Origin: Pararhodobacter sp. CCB-MM2
Lineage (GTDB): Bacteria > Pseudomonadota > Alphaproteobacteria > Rhodobacterales > Rhodobacteraceae
DNA: 64,000 bases
Direction of reading: 5' to 3'
Assembly (NCBI RefSeq): GCF_001691415.1
Contig: NZ_LRRR01000011.1
Coordinates: forward strand, 60,669 to 124,668
Shown here: piece by piece, positions 8,805-17,812 of the stretch
Position numbering within the stretch: the first letter of the stretch is position 1
Layout of the letters: each line of letters starts with the position of its first letter
Made by a program: the position numbers and the translations under genes
Notes under the pieces: generated by a model
Told to the model about the DNA's origin: nothing
The model's database searches: none
What the model saw: only the letters and a program-made list of their open reading frames with translations

Positions 8805-10013
8805 TCAGCCTGCCCGCTTCAACGCGAGGCAGGCGTTCATCCCGCCAAAGGCAAACGCATTGGTCAGCGCCGCGTCCACTTGGGCGCGGCGCGCCTCGTT
8901 CGGGACCACGTCAAGGCCCAGCACTGCCGGGTCCTCTTCCCGCCAGCCGGCCGTCGGCGGGATCACCCCGTCGCGCAGGGCCGAGATCACCGAGAGCAAT
9001 TCCACCGCCCCGGCCGCGCCCAGCAGATGCCCGTGCATCGACTTGGTCGCCGACACCGGCGGCGGGGCGTCAAAAACCCGGCGGATCGCCTCGGCTTCCG
9101 AGCGGTCATTCGCCGCGGTACCGGTGCCATGCGCGTTGATATAGCCGATGGCCTCGGGTGTAAGATCCGCATCCGCCAGCGCGCCCTGCATCGCCCGCGT
9201 GGCCCCGTCGGGGTCCGGCAAGACGATGTCGCCTGCGTCCGAGGTCATGGCGAAACCCGCCACCTCCGCAAGGATCGGCACACCGCGTGCAACGGCCCGG
9301 TCCCAATCCTCGAACACGAAGACCGCCGCGCCCTCGCCCTGCACCATGCCGTTGCGGCTGGCGCAGAACGGCCGGCAGCCATCGGGCGACATGACGCGCA
9401 GGCCCTCCCACGCTTTTAGCCCGCCGAAGCACAGGGTCGATTCCGCGCCGCCGGCCAGCATGACATCCGTCGCGCCCGACCGCACCATCTGGAAGGCCAG
9501 CCCCATCGCGTGGTTGCTGGAGGCGCAGGCGGTCGAGACGGTGAAGCTGGGGCCCTTGAGCCCATGCCGCATCGCCAGATGCGCGGCGGCGGCGTTGTGC
9601 ATGAGCTTCGGGATGGTGAAGGGATGCACCCGGTTCTTGCCCTGCGCATGCACGGCCCGGTAGCTCTCGTCGATGGTGTTGTAGCCCCCGCCGCCGGTCC
9701 CCAGCACCACGCCTGCGCGCAGCGCCTCGGCCTCGCTCAGCTCCAGCCCGGCCTCGGCGATGGCCTGCCGCCCGGCCTCGACGGCAAATTGCACGGCGCG
9801 GTCGTAGAGGGTGACTTCCTGCCGGGTGAAACGGTCCTCGGGCACCCAATCCTTGATCTGCCCGCCGATCTTCACCGAAAGGCGGTCGATCTCTTCGAAG
9901 TCCATGGGGCCGATGGCCACCCGCCCCGCCGTCAGCGCCGCGAGGCTTCCTTGTACATCAAGCGCCAGCGCGTTGACGGTTCCGGCTCCGGTGATCGCAA
10001 CGCGCCTGCCCAT
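8805..10013 (-). CDS. Beta-ketoacyl-ACP synthase (FabF-like) paired with a dedicated ACP
   Basis: A 402-residue thiolase-fold condensing enzyme. The catalytic triad is intact: Cys163 in STACASSN, His295 in NAHGTGT and His329 in MHGHLLGAAG, with Lys324 nearby. The sequence begins GRRVAITGAGTVNALA and ends NAFAFGGMNACLALKR, as in KAS II proteins. It lies two bases after the stop of an acyl carrier protein gene, itself next to lpxD, so it most likely elongates an acyl chain on that carrier for lipid A or another envelope lipid. Housekeeping FabF is less likely because the usual fab neighbours are missing. Confidence 0.88.
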   Translation of the reverse strand: MGRRVAITGAGTVNALALDVQGSLAALTAGRVAIGPMDFEEIDRLSVKIGGQIKDWVPEDRFTRQEVTLYDRAVQFAVEAGRQAIAEAGLELSEAEALRAGVVLGTGGGGYNTIDESYRAVHAQGKNRVHPFTIPKLMHNAAAAHLAMRHGLKGPSFTVSTACASSNHAMGLAFQMVRSGATDVMLAGGAESTLCFGGLKAWEGLRVMSPDGCRPFCASRNGMVQGEGAAVFVFEDWDRAVARGVPILAEVAGFAMTSDAGDIVLPDPDGATRAMQGALADADLTPEAIGYINAHGTGTAANDRSEAEAIRRVFDAPPPVSATKSMHGHLLGAAGAVELLSVISALRDGVIPPTAGWREEDPAVLGLDVVPNEARRAQVDAALTNAFAFGGMNACLALKRAG

Positions 10014-10015
10014 GA

Positions 10016-10303
10016 TCAGCCGCGTTGCTCGCGCACGAGCCGCGACACCGCCGCGCAGACCGAACCGACGGTGCCGAGGTCCAGCCCGGCGGCGTCGGGG
10101 TCATTGGCGTTGAAGGGGACCTGCACGTCGAAATCTTCCTCGATGGCGAAGATGATCTCGGCCATGCCAAGGCTGTCGATCCCGAGGCTTTCGAGCGTCA
10201 TCTCTAGGGTCAGCCCCGAGGGTTCGCGCAAAGCCTGCGCGGCGAGGATCGCGACGACCTTGCGTTGAAGGCCATCCTCGAGGGTCAAGAAATTGCCGTC
10301 CAT
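10016..10303 (-). CDS. Acyl carrier protein (specialised, lpxD-linked)
   Basis: A small acidic protein of 95 residues. The phosphopantetheine site is Ser44 in ESLGIDSLGMAEIIFAIEEDF, the classic ACP helix II motif. It is longer than housekeeping AcpP, with an extra stretch NANDPDAAGLDLGTVGSV before the last helix, as in AcpXL-like carriers. It is placed 15 bp after lpxD and 2 bp before a ketosynthase on the same strand. The group suggests delivery of an unusual acyl chain to lipid A; that function is inferred from context only. Confidence 0.85.
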   Translation of the reverse strand: MDGNFLTLEDGLQRKVVAILAAQALREPSGLTLEMTLESLGIDSLGMAEIIFAIEEDFDVQVPFNANDPDAAGLDLGTVGSVCAAVSRLVREQRG

Positions 10304-10318
10304 CCTGTCATCTCCTGA

Positions 10319-11425
10319 TCAAGGGGCATCGTGGCCCCCCTTTTCCAACAGGTTCTTGACAGTTTTCTGAAGCTCGGCGATTTGCGCAAGCATTCTCGGC
10401 AATCTTCTTTGCGCTTTATAGATATCGACGTGCAAATCCATGCGCACGGCGGGCGATCCCATCAACACCCGACCAGCCGGCGCGTTGGAATTGACGACCG
10501 AGCCACCGCCCACGACCACGTCATCGCCGACGAAAATGTTGTCCACGACACCGACCTGCCCGCCCAGAACCACGCGGTCGCCCACGCGCGTCGAACCACC
10601 GACGCCCACCTGAGCGCAGAGCAGGCAATCTTCGCCGACGACGACGTTGTGCCCGACCTGCACGAGGCTGTCGATCTTGGTGCCGCGACCGATCCGCGTG
10701 TCCCGGATCGTGCCACGGTCAAGGCTGGCGTTGGCTCCGACCTCGACATCGTCGCCGATGGTCACGGCCCCCAGCGAATGGATGCGTTGCCAGGCCTGTT
10801 TCTTCGTCTCGCCCGGACGCCCGAGGGTCGCGCGGGCTTCCTCGACCCGTGAGCGCTCCTCGGTCACGAAGCTGAAGCCATCGCCGCCGATTGCCGCGCC
10901 GGGCTGTGCGACGAAACGGTGACCGATGGTCACGCGCGCACCGATCTTCACACCGGGCAGGATCAGGGCATCGTCGCCGATGGTCACGTCGACACCGATC
11001 GAGACCTGCTCGGCGATCCGCGCGCGCGCGCCGATGCGGGCGTTGCGGCCGATGACGGTGAAGGGGCCGATCGAGGCGCCCTCGCCGATCTCGGCGCTGG
11101 GGTCGATGACGGCATGCGGAGAGATGCCGGGATTGAGGCCCGGACCCGGATCGAAGGCCTGCGTCAGCCGGGCCATGGCCAGCCGTCCGCGCGGGGCGAA
11201 GATCGCGGCCTGAAGCCCCATCGCCTGCCAATCGGCGCCTTCCCACAGGATCGCGGCGCGGGCGCGGCCCTTGGACAGCCCCTCGGCATAGCGGGGGTCC
11301 ATGCACATGGCCAAATCGAAAGGACCGGCGAGGGCCGGTTCGGCCGCGCCGGTCACGGTCAGCTCGCCTGCCCCCTCGAAACGTGCCTGAAGCACCTGGG
11401 CGATCTCAGCGATGCTATGCTGCAT
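10319..11425 (-). CDS. lpxD: UDP-3-O-(3-hydroxyacyl)glucosamine N-acyltransferase
   Basis: A 368-residue left-handed beta-helix enzyme with many hexapeptide repeats (IGEGASIGPFTVIGRNARIG and following). The catalytic base is His259 in SLVQVGHNVVVGEDC. The N-terminal uridine-binding domain (residues 1-100) and the C-terminal amphipathic helix (LPRMLAQIAELQKTVKNLL) are both present. It adds the second hydroxyacyl chain to UDP-glucosamine in lipid A synthesis. A stretch near residues 187-215 (TEERSRVEEARATLGRPGET) is an insertion relative to E. coli LpxD. It is unusual in lacking the bamA-fabZ-lpxA neighbours on this side; instead it leads an ACP and ketosynthase. Confidence 0.93.
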   Translation of the reverse strand: MQHSIAEIAQVLQARFEGAGELTVTGAAEPALAGPFDLAMCMDPRYAEGLSKGRARAAILWEGADWQAMGLQAAIFAPRGRLAMARLTQAFDPGPGLNPGISPHAVIDPSAEIGEGASIGPFTVIGRNARIGARARIAEQVSIGVDVTIGDDALILPGVKIGARVTIGHRFVAQPGAAIGGDGFSFVTEERSRVEEARATLGRPGETKKQAWQRIHSLGAVTIGDDVEVGANASLDRGTIRDTRIGRGTKIDSLVQVGHNVVVGEDCLLCAQVGVGGSTRVGDRVVLGGQVGVVDNIFVGDDVVVGGGSVVNSNAPAGRVLMGSPAVRMDLHVDIYKAQRRLPRMLAQIAELQKTVKNLLEKGGHDAP

Positions 11426-11478
11426 GGGAAAACCTCCGGGCGGGCGCCGGGATCAGGCGCCCGCCCGGTGTAGCGCGC

Positions 11479-13104
11479 TCAGGCGCCCACTTCCACCCCG
11501 GCCGCCACCAGTGCGTCATAGATACGCGCATCACGGCCGTAGACGTCGTTGCGATAGTTCATCTGGCCGGTCACCGAGGTATAGGCGGTGCGGTAGACCA
11601 GATGGACCGGGATCGGCGTCACCAGCGGCACGCGCGTCAGGCGACCGGTGCGCTGGATCATGTGGTAGTAGCTGACGGGATCGTCTTCCTGCACGGCGAG
11701 CAGCGCGTAGGCGAACTCGCGCGGATCGGCCAGACGGACGCAGCCATGCGAATAGGCGCGGGTCTCGTGGCTGAACAGCGAGCGCGACGGGGTGTCGTGC
11801 AGATAGATCGCGTATTGGTTGGGGAACATGAACTTCACTTCGCCCAGCGCATTGCCCGGCCCCGGCGGCTGCTGCACGTCGTAGGGCAACGTCTGCGGCG
11901 AGTAAGCCGCAAAGTCGACGTATTCACGCGGCACCACGCGACCGGCATTGTCGATCAGGTTCAGGTGACGAGCCCCGCCCGAGGACAGAGCGCCCCAATA
12001 CTCCCCGATGATCGAACGCGGCAACGTCCAGGTCGGGTTGATGTCCATGTATTCCATCATGTCCGAGAATTCGGGCGTCTGGTTCTGACGCGAACCGATG
12101 ACCGAGCGGGTCTCGAAGGTGACTTGGTCGAAATCGACGACGCGGACGACGAAATCCGTCAGGTTGACCCAGACGTGGCGGTCGCCACGCGGGATGTTCA
12201 GCCAACGCTCGCGCTCCTGCGCGACGGTGATGGCACGCAGCCGCTCCTGCGGGTCGGTATTGATGGCGCGGATTGTGGCGTTGCCCGCAACGCCGTCGGC
12301 CTCAAGCCCCACCGATTCCTGGAAGGCCCGGACGGCCTGTTGCATGACCGAATCGTAGCTGCCGGTGGCGATGCGCGGCATGAAGCCCTGGGCGATCAGC
12401 CGGTTGCGCAGCTGGATCACGGCCTGACCACGGTCACCCGGCGCCAGCGAGCCGGCCTGAACCTGCGGGCCCCAACCGCCTTGGGCGATGGTCTGCACCA
12501 GCTCCTGACGGGCACGATACAGACGCGCGTATTCCGGCGAGGACGGCGCGAGGTTGCGGATGAAGGCAATCGGCTCGGCGCCCGCGAAGTCGCGCATCAG
12601 CTCTGACGGATCGAGGCGCGGCAGCTCGCGCACCATCATTTCACGGTCGATGGAGCGCGGATCGATCAGGCCGCTGTGGATGTCGTTGGCATATTGCAGG
12701 AAGACCATCGAGGCCCGGGCTTCGAGCAAGCCGCGATCCCGCTCGGTTTCCACGGCCGAGAAAGCCGCCAACAATCCATCGAGGTCATAACGCGCTTCCG
12801 GCAGGCCGTGCTCACCCACACGCGACAGCGCACTCACAAGCGCGGTGCGGCGCGTGGCGTCTTCGGCGCTGGTCCAGATCGGACGGTAGCCGTTCTCACG
12901 ATAGAAGGTGGACAGCGCCTGATTCTCGGCCACGCCTTCGGCCAGAGCCTGACGGAAGGCGGGGAATTGCTGCGCCTGCACCGGGAGCGCGACCACCCCG
13001 GCGATGAGGGCGGGTGTCATCCCGGCCATGCCAAGGGCCAGCGCCGTGACGGTGGCCCGCAGTCGCGACCGCAGAGCCGACGCCCGGTGATCCAGCTTTA
13101 CCAT
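11479..13104 (-). CDS. L,D-transpeptidase with peptidoglycan-binding domain (YcbB/LdtD type)
   Basis: The protein has 541 residues from the ATG at 13104, which follows GGGAG by seven bases; a start at 13143 would precede this site. A signal peptide or anchor spans residues 15-45 (ATVTALALGMAGMTPALIAG..PVQAQQ). A peptidoglycan-binding domain follows near GDRGQAVIQLRNRLIAQGFM, and the YkuD catalytic domain ends in YLHDTPSRSLFSHETRAYSHGCVRLADP, with the nucleophile Cys in SHGCVR. Such enzymes make 3-3 crosslinks or attach proteins to peptidoglycan. Divergent from it is a DUF882 peptidase-like gene, consistent with cell-wall work at this locus. Confidence 0.9.
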   Translation of the reverse strand: MVKLDHRASALRSRLRATVTALALGMAGMTPALIAGVVALPVQAQQFPAFRQALAEGVAENQALSTFYRENGYRPIWTSAEDATRRTALVSALSRVGEHGLPEARYDLDGLLAAFSAVETERDRGLLEARASMVFLQYANDIHSGLIDPRSIDREMMVRELPRLDPSELMRDFAGAEPIAFIRNLAPSSPEYARLYRARQELVQTIAQGGWGPQVQAGSLAPGDRGQAVIQLRNRLIAQGFMPRIATGSYDSVMQQAVRAFQESVGLEADGVAGNATIRAINTDPQERLRAITVAQERERWLNIPRGDRHVWVNLTDFVVRVVDFDQVTFETRSVIGSRQNQTPEFSDMMEYMDINPTWTLPRSIIGEYWGALSSGGARHLNLIDNAGRVVPREYVDFAAYSPQTLPYDVQQPPGPGNALGEVKFMFPNQYAIYLHDTPSRSLFSHETRAYSHGCVRLADPREFAYALLAVQEDDPVSYYHMIQRTGRLTRVPLVTPIPVHLVYRTAYTSVTGQMNYRNDVYGRDARIYDALVAAGVEVGA

Positions 13105-13588
13105 TCTCAGTCTCCCACTGTCATAAGCCCGGTTTCGCAGCAAAGGGGCCCATCATCAGTATGGGTCGTCCGGCGCCGCGCTCGGGTTCACATAATTGTG
13201 CCAAGATCGCATTTGCGGGGTCGATTCACAACTTGGAGACCCCACCGATTCCGCGACAAACGCCCCGAGTCGCCCTTCGGTTCCCACAAAAGCGGCAGCT
13301 GCCCCGCAAAATGGCGCTCGCCACGCAGTCGAACGCCCCTCAGCGACGCTCAATGGGCACGAAAACGACCATCTAAGCCTTTGATAAATAACAAAGTCAT
13401 ACACCATTAAGACAATTTCAGCAGATTCCCGCCTATTTTCGGGTCAGACGACCTGTCCACCCGAATCCGGACTTGGGCGACGCGCAGGCTTGTGGCATAG
13501 AAGCATCACGAAGAAAAAATCGCTTCATCGCTTGATGCCACAAACGGCGTGCGGCCAGTCCGCGAGAGAACCCAGAAGGGGATTAAGC
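13105..13588. other. Divergent promoter spacer between the L,D-transpeptidase and DUF882 genes
   Basis: About 480 bp without a credible long gene and with lower GC than its surroundings. On the plus strand TTGGGC (13473-13478), 17 bases, CATAGA (13496-13501) is a weak candidate promoter for the rightward gene. On the minus strand TTGTCT (13415-13410), 18 bases, TTATTT (13391-13386) is a candidate for the leftward gene. Short open frames here have poor codon use and no ribosome sites. Confidence 0.35.
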
Positions 13589-13660
13589 ATGAACCAAAGC
13601 CGACAAGGCAACCCGCTGAACTTGGGAATGGGACAGGACGATAATGACTTCCTCGGTTGA
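13589..13660 (+). CDS. Possible 23-residue leader ORF overlapping the DUF882 gene start
   Basis: ATG at 13589 follows AAGGGG at a workable distance. It encodes MNQSRQGNPLNLGMGQDDND and three more residues (FLG) before TGA at 13658-13660. The stop lies 17 bases inside the DUF882 gene in another frame, so translation of the leader could feed ribosomes to that start. No homologue is known to me. It may be chance. Confidence 0.3.
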   Translation: MNQSRQGNPLNLGMGQDDNDFLG

Positions 13661-14213
13661 GACCGGATTTTCCCGGCGTGCTCTGCTTGGCGTTTTCGCC
13701 GCGACCGCCGTCACCGCTGCCCCCACGATGTCGAAAGCCTCTTTCTTCAACCGTGGCGCTGGCGACATTCGCCGCCTGAAGATGTACTCGGGCCATTCGG
13801 GTGAACGTATCGACGCGATCTACTGGATCGACGGCGAATATGTCCCCGAGGTGCTGGACGAGGTGAACCACTTCTTCCGCGACTGGCGCAACGATGCGCT
13901 GCACCGCATCGACACCCGCACCGTGGATATCCTGACCGCCGCGCATAACCTGCTCGACGTGTCGGAACCCTACATGCTGCTCTCGGGCTACCGTTCGCCC
14001 GAGACCAACGCGATGCTCCGGGCCCGTTCGTCGGGCGTGGCGCGCAACTCGCGGCACATGGTCGGCCAAGCCGCCGACGTGCGCATCAACGGTCGTTCGG
14101 TGAACCAGGTGGCCCGTGCCGCCCTGGCCTGCAACGCCGGTGGCGTCGGCCGCTACTCGCGCTCGAACTTCACCCATATGGATTGCGGCCCCGTCCGCAC
14201 CTGGGGCGGCTGA
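13644..14213 (+). CDS. Tat-exported DUF882 (YcbK/peptidase M15-like) protein
   Basis: The 189-residue protein carries a twin-arginine signal SRRALLGVFAATAVTAAP (residues 10-27). The domain has SGYRSPETNAMLR, SRHMVGQAADVRI and a final FTHMDCGPVRTWGG, the zinc-site motifs (H-x3-G-x2-AD and a late His) of the M15/YcbK fold. Relatives act on peptidoglycan peptide bonds in the periplasm. Tat export fits insertion of the metal before transport. It is divergent from the L,D-transpeptidase gene. A clear terminator follows. Confidence 0.88.
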   Translation: MTSSVETGFSRRALLGVFAATAVTAAPTMSKASFFNRGAGDIRRLKMYSGHSGERIDAIYWIDGEYVPEVLDEVNHFFRDWRNDALHRIDTRTVDILTAAHNLLDVSEPYMLLSGYRSPETNAMLRARSSGVARNSRHMVGQAADVRINGRSVNQVARAALACNAGGVGRYSRSNFTHMDCGPVRTWGG

Positions 14214-14237
14214 GCGCCGAAACATCGAGAGTTCCAG

Positions 14238-14271
14238 AACCCCGCAGCCTCTCGGTTGCGGGGTTTTTCTT
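14238..14271 (+). terminator. Intrinsic terminator after the DUF882 gene
   Basis: AACCCCGCA (14238-14246) pairs perfectly with TGCGGGGTT (14257-14265) around a ten-base loop, and TTTTCTTT follows. It ends the DUF882 transcript. Confidence 0.85.
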
Positions 14272-14368
14272 TGCCCAAATGCGCCCTGTCGTCATCCTGT
14301 CGCAGGACGCGGTCTTGAACAGGGACCGCCCCGCCCCCTAGATTGGCGGTTCATCAGAGCCCGGGACA

Positions 14369-15664
14369 ATGACCACCTTCGACACCGCCTTATGGCTGAC
14401 CGCCGGCGCGATCATCGCGCTTCTCATCATTTCCGCCTTCTTCTCGGGGAGCGAGACCGCCCTGACGGCCTCGTCCCGCGCCAAGTTGCGGGCGCTGGCG
14501 GACAAGGGGTCGGGCGGAGCCGAAACCGCGCTGAAGATTACCGAAGACAGTGAGCGGCTGATCGGCTCGGTCCTTCTGGGCAACAACGTCGTCAACATCC
14601 TGTCGGCCTCATTGGCGACGGCGCTTTTCACGCGGCTATTCGGCGATTCGGGCGTGGCACTGGCGACGCTGGTGATGACCCTGCTGGTGCTGATCTTCGC
14701 CGAGGTGATGCCCAAGACCTATGCCATCACCAACCCCGAGCGCGCGGCCTCACTGGTCTCGCGCCCGATCCGGGTGATCGTGTTCCTGCTGTCGCCGATC
14801 GTCGGCACCGTGCAGATCCTCGTGCGCGCGATGCTGGGCATGGTCGGAGTGCGCACTGATCCCGACAGCGCGGTGCTGAGCTATCAGGAAGAGATTGCCG
14901 GCACGCTGGCGCTCGGCCATTCCGAAGGCGCGGTCGACAAGGAAGACCGCGACCGCCTGTTGGGCGCCCTGGATCTTGGCCATCGCACGGTCGAGGAGGT
15001 GATGCTCCACCGCTCGCAGCTGGAGACGGTGGATATCGACGCCTCCCCGGCCGAGATCATCGCGCAATCGGTGAACTCGCCGCATTCGCGCCTGCCCGCT
15101 TGGCGGGACGATCCCGAGAACATCGTCGGCGTGATCCATGTCCGCGACCTGATGCGCGAGGTACACCGCGTGGTGACCGAAGCCGGGGGTGATTTCTCGG
15201 CGGTGGCGACGCTGGATATCTCGACCGTCGCGCGCGAGCCGTATTTCGTGCCGGACACCACGCCGCTGGACGAGCAGATGCGCCAGTTCCTGTCGCAACG
15301 CCGGCACTTCGGGTTGGTGATCGACGAATACGGCGCGCTGCAAGGGCTGATCACGCTGGAGGACATCCTCGAGGAAATCGTCGGCGAGATCGTCGACGAG
15401 CACGACATCCCCACCGAGGACCCGATCACGCGGCTGGAGACGGGTGCGATCGAGATTGACGGCACCATGACCATCCGTGACCTGAACCGGGCGATGGATT
15501 GGGCCTTGCCGGACGAGGAGGCGAATACCGTGGCCGGCCTTGTGATCCACGAGGCGCAGCAGATCCCCGAGGCGGGGCAGGTGTTCCAGTTCCACGGCTT
15601 CCGCTTCATGGTCGTGGAGCGGGTCGAGAACCGTCTGACCCGGCTGCGTGTGCGCAAGATGTGA
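14369..15664 (+). CDS. CNNM/CBS-domain hemolysin-family (CorC/HlyC) membrane protein
   Basis: A 431-residue protein of the UPF0053 family. The N-terminal CNNM domain has four hydrophobic segments with the signature AFFSGSETALTASSRAKLRALADKG (residues 23-47). Two CBS domains follow (VMLHRSQLETVDID..IVGVIHVRDL and FGLVIDEYGALQGLITLEDILEEIVGEIVDEHD). The C-terminal transporter-associated domain starts near ITRLETGAIEIDGTMTIRDLNRAM. Family members are linked to Mg2+/Co2+ efflux or magnesium homeostasis in the inner membrane. The start lies after CCCGGGACA, a weak ribosome site. Confidence 0.88.
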   Translation: MTTFDTALWLTAGAIIALLIISAFFSGSETALTASSRAKLRALADKGSGGAETALKITEDSERLIGSVLLGNNVVNILSASLATALFTRLFGDSGVALATLVMTLLVLIFAEVMPKTYAITNPERAASLVSRPIRVIVFLLSPIVGTVQILVRAMLGMVGVRTDPDSAVLSYQEEIAGTLALGHSEGAVDKEDRDRLLGALDLGHRTVEEVMLHRSQLETVDIDASPAEIIAQSVNSPHSRLPAWRDDPENIVGVIHVRDLMREVHRVVTEAGGDFSAVATLDISTVAREPYFVPDTTPLDEQMRQFLSQRRHFGLVIDEYGALQGLITLEDILEEIVGEIVDEHDIPTEDPITRLETGAIEIDGTMTIRDLNRAMDWALPDEEANTVAGLVIHEAQQIPEAGQVFQFHGFRFMVVERVENRLTRLRVRKM

Positions 15665-15670
15665 GCCACA

Positions 15671-15740
15671 GGTGGGATGAAATCCCACCCTACGCAGGTG
15701 GCGCGGCAGGCGTAGGGTGGGGTTTCACACCACCGTTGCG
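15671..15740. repeat. Double-palindrome repeat element, copy 1
   Basis: GGTGGGATgaaATCCCACC is a palindrome with an 8-bp stem, followed by CCTAC, an 18-base variable centre, GTAGG and a second palindrome GGTGGGGTttcACACCACC, ending GTTGCG. The two 23-base arms are also inverted repeats of each other. A near-identical 69-base copy lies at 25249-25317. It sits between the convergent CBS-protein and tgt genes, where it can fold on both strands. Confidence 0.75.
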
Positions 15741-15745
15741 TCCCC

Positions 15746-16876
15746 TCAGAGCGGTTCGATATCGCCTTCTGCCCGCTGCGCATGGAATTGCGCGACGAAA
15801 GCCGACAGCCGGCTCTCGGCAATCGCGTCGCGCAGGCCCTGCATCAACTCCTGATAATAATGCAGGTTGTGCCAGGTCAGCAGCATCGAGCCGATGATCT
15901 CGTCGGCCTTCACCACATGGTGCAGATAGGCGCGCGAGTAGTTCTGGCAGGCCGGGCAGGTGCAGGCCTCGTCCAGCGGGCGGGGATCGTCCCGGTGCCG
16001 CGCGTTGCGCAAGTTGACCGAGCCCCGGCGCGTCCAGCCCTGCCCCGTCCGACCCGAGCGCGAGGGCAGCACGCAATCCATCATGTCGACCCCGCGCTCG
16101 ACCGCACCGACGATGTCGTCGGGCTTGCCCACGCCCATCAGATATCGCGGCTTGTCCTCAGGCAGGTAGCCCGGCGCGTAGTCGAGCACGCCCAGCATCG
16201 CCTCCTGCCCCTCGCCCACCGCAAGGCCACCGATGGCATAGCCCTCGAAGCCGATCCCGGTCAGCGCCTTGGCGGATTCCTCGCGCAGTTCGGGCGTGAC
16301 GCCGCCCTGCATGATGCCGAACAGCGCATGGCCTGGCCGATCCCCGAAGGCATCGCGCGAGCGCTGCGCCCAGCGCATCGACAGGCGCATCGATTCGGCG
16401 ACGACCTTGTCTTCGGCCGGCAGCGCGGGGCATTCGTCGAAGCACATGACGATATCGGAGCCTAGAAGCCGCTGGATCTCCATCGAGCGTTCCGGCGTCA
16501 GCATGTGTTTCGAGCCGTCGACATGGCTGGAGAACTTCACGCCCTCCTCGGTCAGCTTCCTCAAGGACGCCAGCGACATCACCTGAAACCCGCCCGAATC
16601 GGTGAGGATCGGCCGGTCCCAATTCATGAACTTGTGCAGACCGCCCAAAGCCGCCACCCGCTCGGCCGTGGGCCGCAGCATCAGGTGATAGGTGTTGCCC
16701 AGCAGGATATCCGCCCCGGTGGCGCGGACGCTTTCGGGCATCATCGCCTTGACGGTGCCCGCCGTGCCGACCGGCATGAAGGCCGGGGTGCGGATCTCGC
16801 CGCGCGGGGTGTGGATGACGCCGGTCCGCGCCTTGCCGTCCTTGGCCTTCAGGGTGAAGGAAAACCGCTCGCTCAT
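15746..16876 (-). CDS. tgt: tRNA-guanine transglycosylase
   Basis: The 376-residue enzyme replaces guanine-34 with preQ1 in GUN-anticodon tRNAs on the way to queuosine. Active-site residues are present: Asp93 in [11 protein letters not shown] and the nucleophile Asp267 in [14 protein letters not shown]. The zinc ligands are Cys305, Cys307, Cys310 (CTCPAC) and His336, with the same C-to-H spacing as in E. coli. The ATG at 16876 gives the usual MSERFSFTL start. Longer in-frame extension to the right runs through the antisense of the next gene and is rejected. queA was not found beside it. Confidence 0.95.
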   Translation of the reverse strand: MSERFSFTLKAKDGKARTGVIHTPRGEIRTPAFMPVGTAGTVKAMMPESVRATGADILLGNTYHLMLRPTAERVAALGGLHKFMNWDRPILTDSGGFQVMSLASLRKLTEEGVKFSSHVDGSKHMLTPERSMEIQRLLGSDIVMCFDECPALPAEDKVVAESMRLSMRWAQRSRDAFGDRPGHALFGIMQGGVTPELREESAKALTGIGFEGYAIGGLAVGEGQEAMLGVLDYAPGYLPEDKPRYLMGVGKPDDIVGAVERGVDMMDCVLPSRSGRTGQGWTRRGSVNLRNARHRDDPRPLDEACTCPACQNYSRAYLHHVVKADEIIGSMLLTWHNLHYYQELMQGLRDAIAESRLSAFVAQFHAQRAEGDIEPL

Positions 16877-16957
16877 GGGTGATGCCTCGCTTTCGCGCCC
16901 GTTTACCGCGCAATGCGGCCCCTTGCCAGCCTTGCCTGCGCGGAACAGATTGAGGGC

Positions 16958-17722
16958 ATGGAACCGATTTCGATCACCCGCGCCGAGGGCGTGCTCACCC
17001 TGACGCTGGAAAACGGCGTGGCCCACCCCCTGTCTCTGGGCATGATCCGCGCCCTGCATGAGGCCGTGTCCGCGGCGCAGGACGACGACGAGACGCGGGT
17101 GATCCTGATCCACGGGCCGGGACGGATCTTCTGCGCTGGCCACGATCTGAAGGAAGTGGCCGCCCATCGCGCCGATGCCGATGGCGGCCGGGCCTATGTC
17201 ACCGAGCTGTTCACCGAGTGCGCGGCGATGATGCAAGCCGTTGCCAACAGCCACAAACCCACCGTCGTGCGGGTCGAGGGCCTCGCCACCGCCGCCGGTC
17301 TGCAACTGATCGCTGCCTGCGATCTGGCCTTCGCCTCGGACAACGCGCGCTTTTGTCTGCCGGGCATCCGTCGCGGCGGCTTCTGCACCACGCCCTCGGT
17401 CGCCGTCGCCCGCGCCACGCATCGTAAGGCGCTGATGGCGCTGGCCCTGACCGGCGAGGAGAAATCCGCCGATTGGGCCCTGTCGCAAGGCATCCTGACC
17501 GAGGTCCTGCCCGAGGCCGAACTGCCCGCCCGCGTGGCTGAGATCACCCAAACCCTCGCCAGCCGATTCTCGGCCATCTCGCAGGCCGGGCTGGCGGCGA
17601 CTCGGGCCCAGATGGCGCTGCCGCTGGATCAGGCCTATGCCGTGGCGACCGAGGCGATGATCGGCCATTTCATGGACCCGGCGCTTCCCGATCCGCCAAT
17701 GGGCAAGAAAGCCGCGGAATGA
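16958..17722 (+). CDS. Enoyl-CoA hydratase/isomerase family protein lacking both catalytic glutamates (ECHDC3-like)
   Basis: A 254-residue crotonase-fold protein. The CoA-binding oxyanion motif FCAGHDLKE (residues ~58-66) is intact. In the second motif the usual GGGCELA is [14 protein letters not shown], so the first catalytic Glu is Gln. In the following PE(I/V) motif it reads [11 protein letters not shown], so the second Glu is Gly. Hydration of enoyl-CoA is therefore unlikely; the protein may bind or act on another acyl-CoA. The start at 16958 is within GAGGGCATG, with an unusually close purine stretch. Divergent from tgt. Confidence 0.85.
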   Translation: MEPISITRAEGVLTLTLENGVAHPLSLGMIRALHEAVSAAQDDDETRVILIHGPGRIFCAGHDLKEVAAHRADADGGRAYVTELFTECAAMMQAVANSHKPTVVRVEGLATAAGLQLIAACDLAFASDNARFCLPGIRRGGFCTTPSVAVARATHRKALMALALTGEEKSADWALSQGILTEVLPEAELPARVAEITQTLASRFSAISQAGLAATRAQMALPLDQAYAVATEAMIGHFMDPALPDPPMGKKAAE

Positions 17723-17812
17723 AGCGGCGAAAACCGATCTCGGCCCCACCCCTTTACGCTGTGCCCGTGTAATCTTATATCTTCGCTCAGGAATACGTAG
17801 TACGAGGACGGC

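Noticed and set aside
15671..15740. Intrinsic terminator only
   Set aside because: The structure is more complex than a terminator and recurs at 25249, so it is reported as a repeat element that may also terminate.
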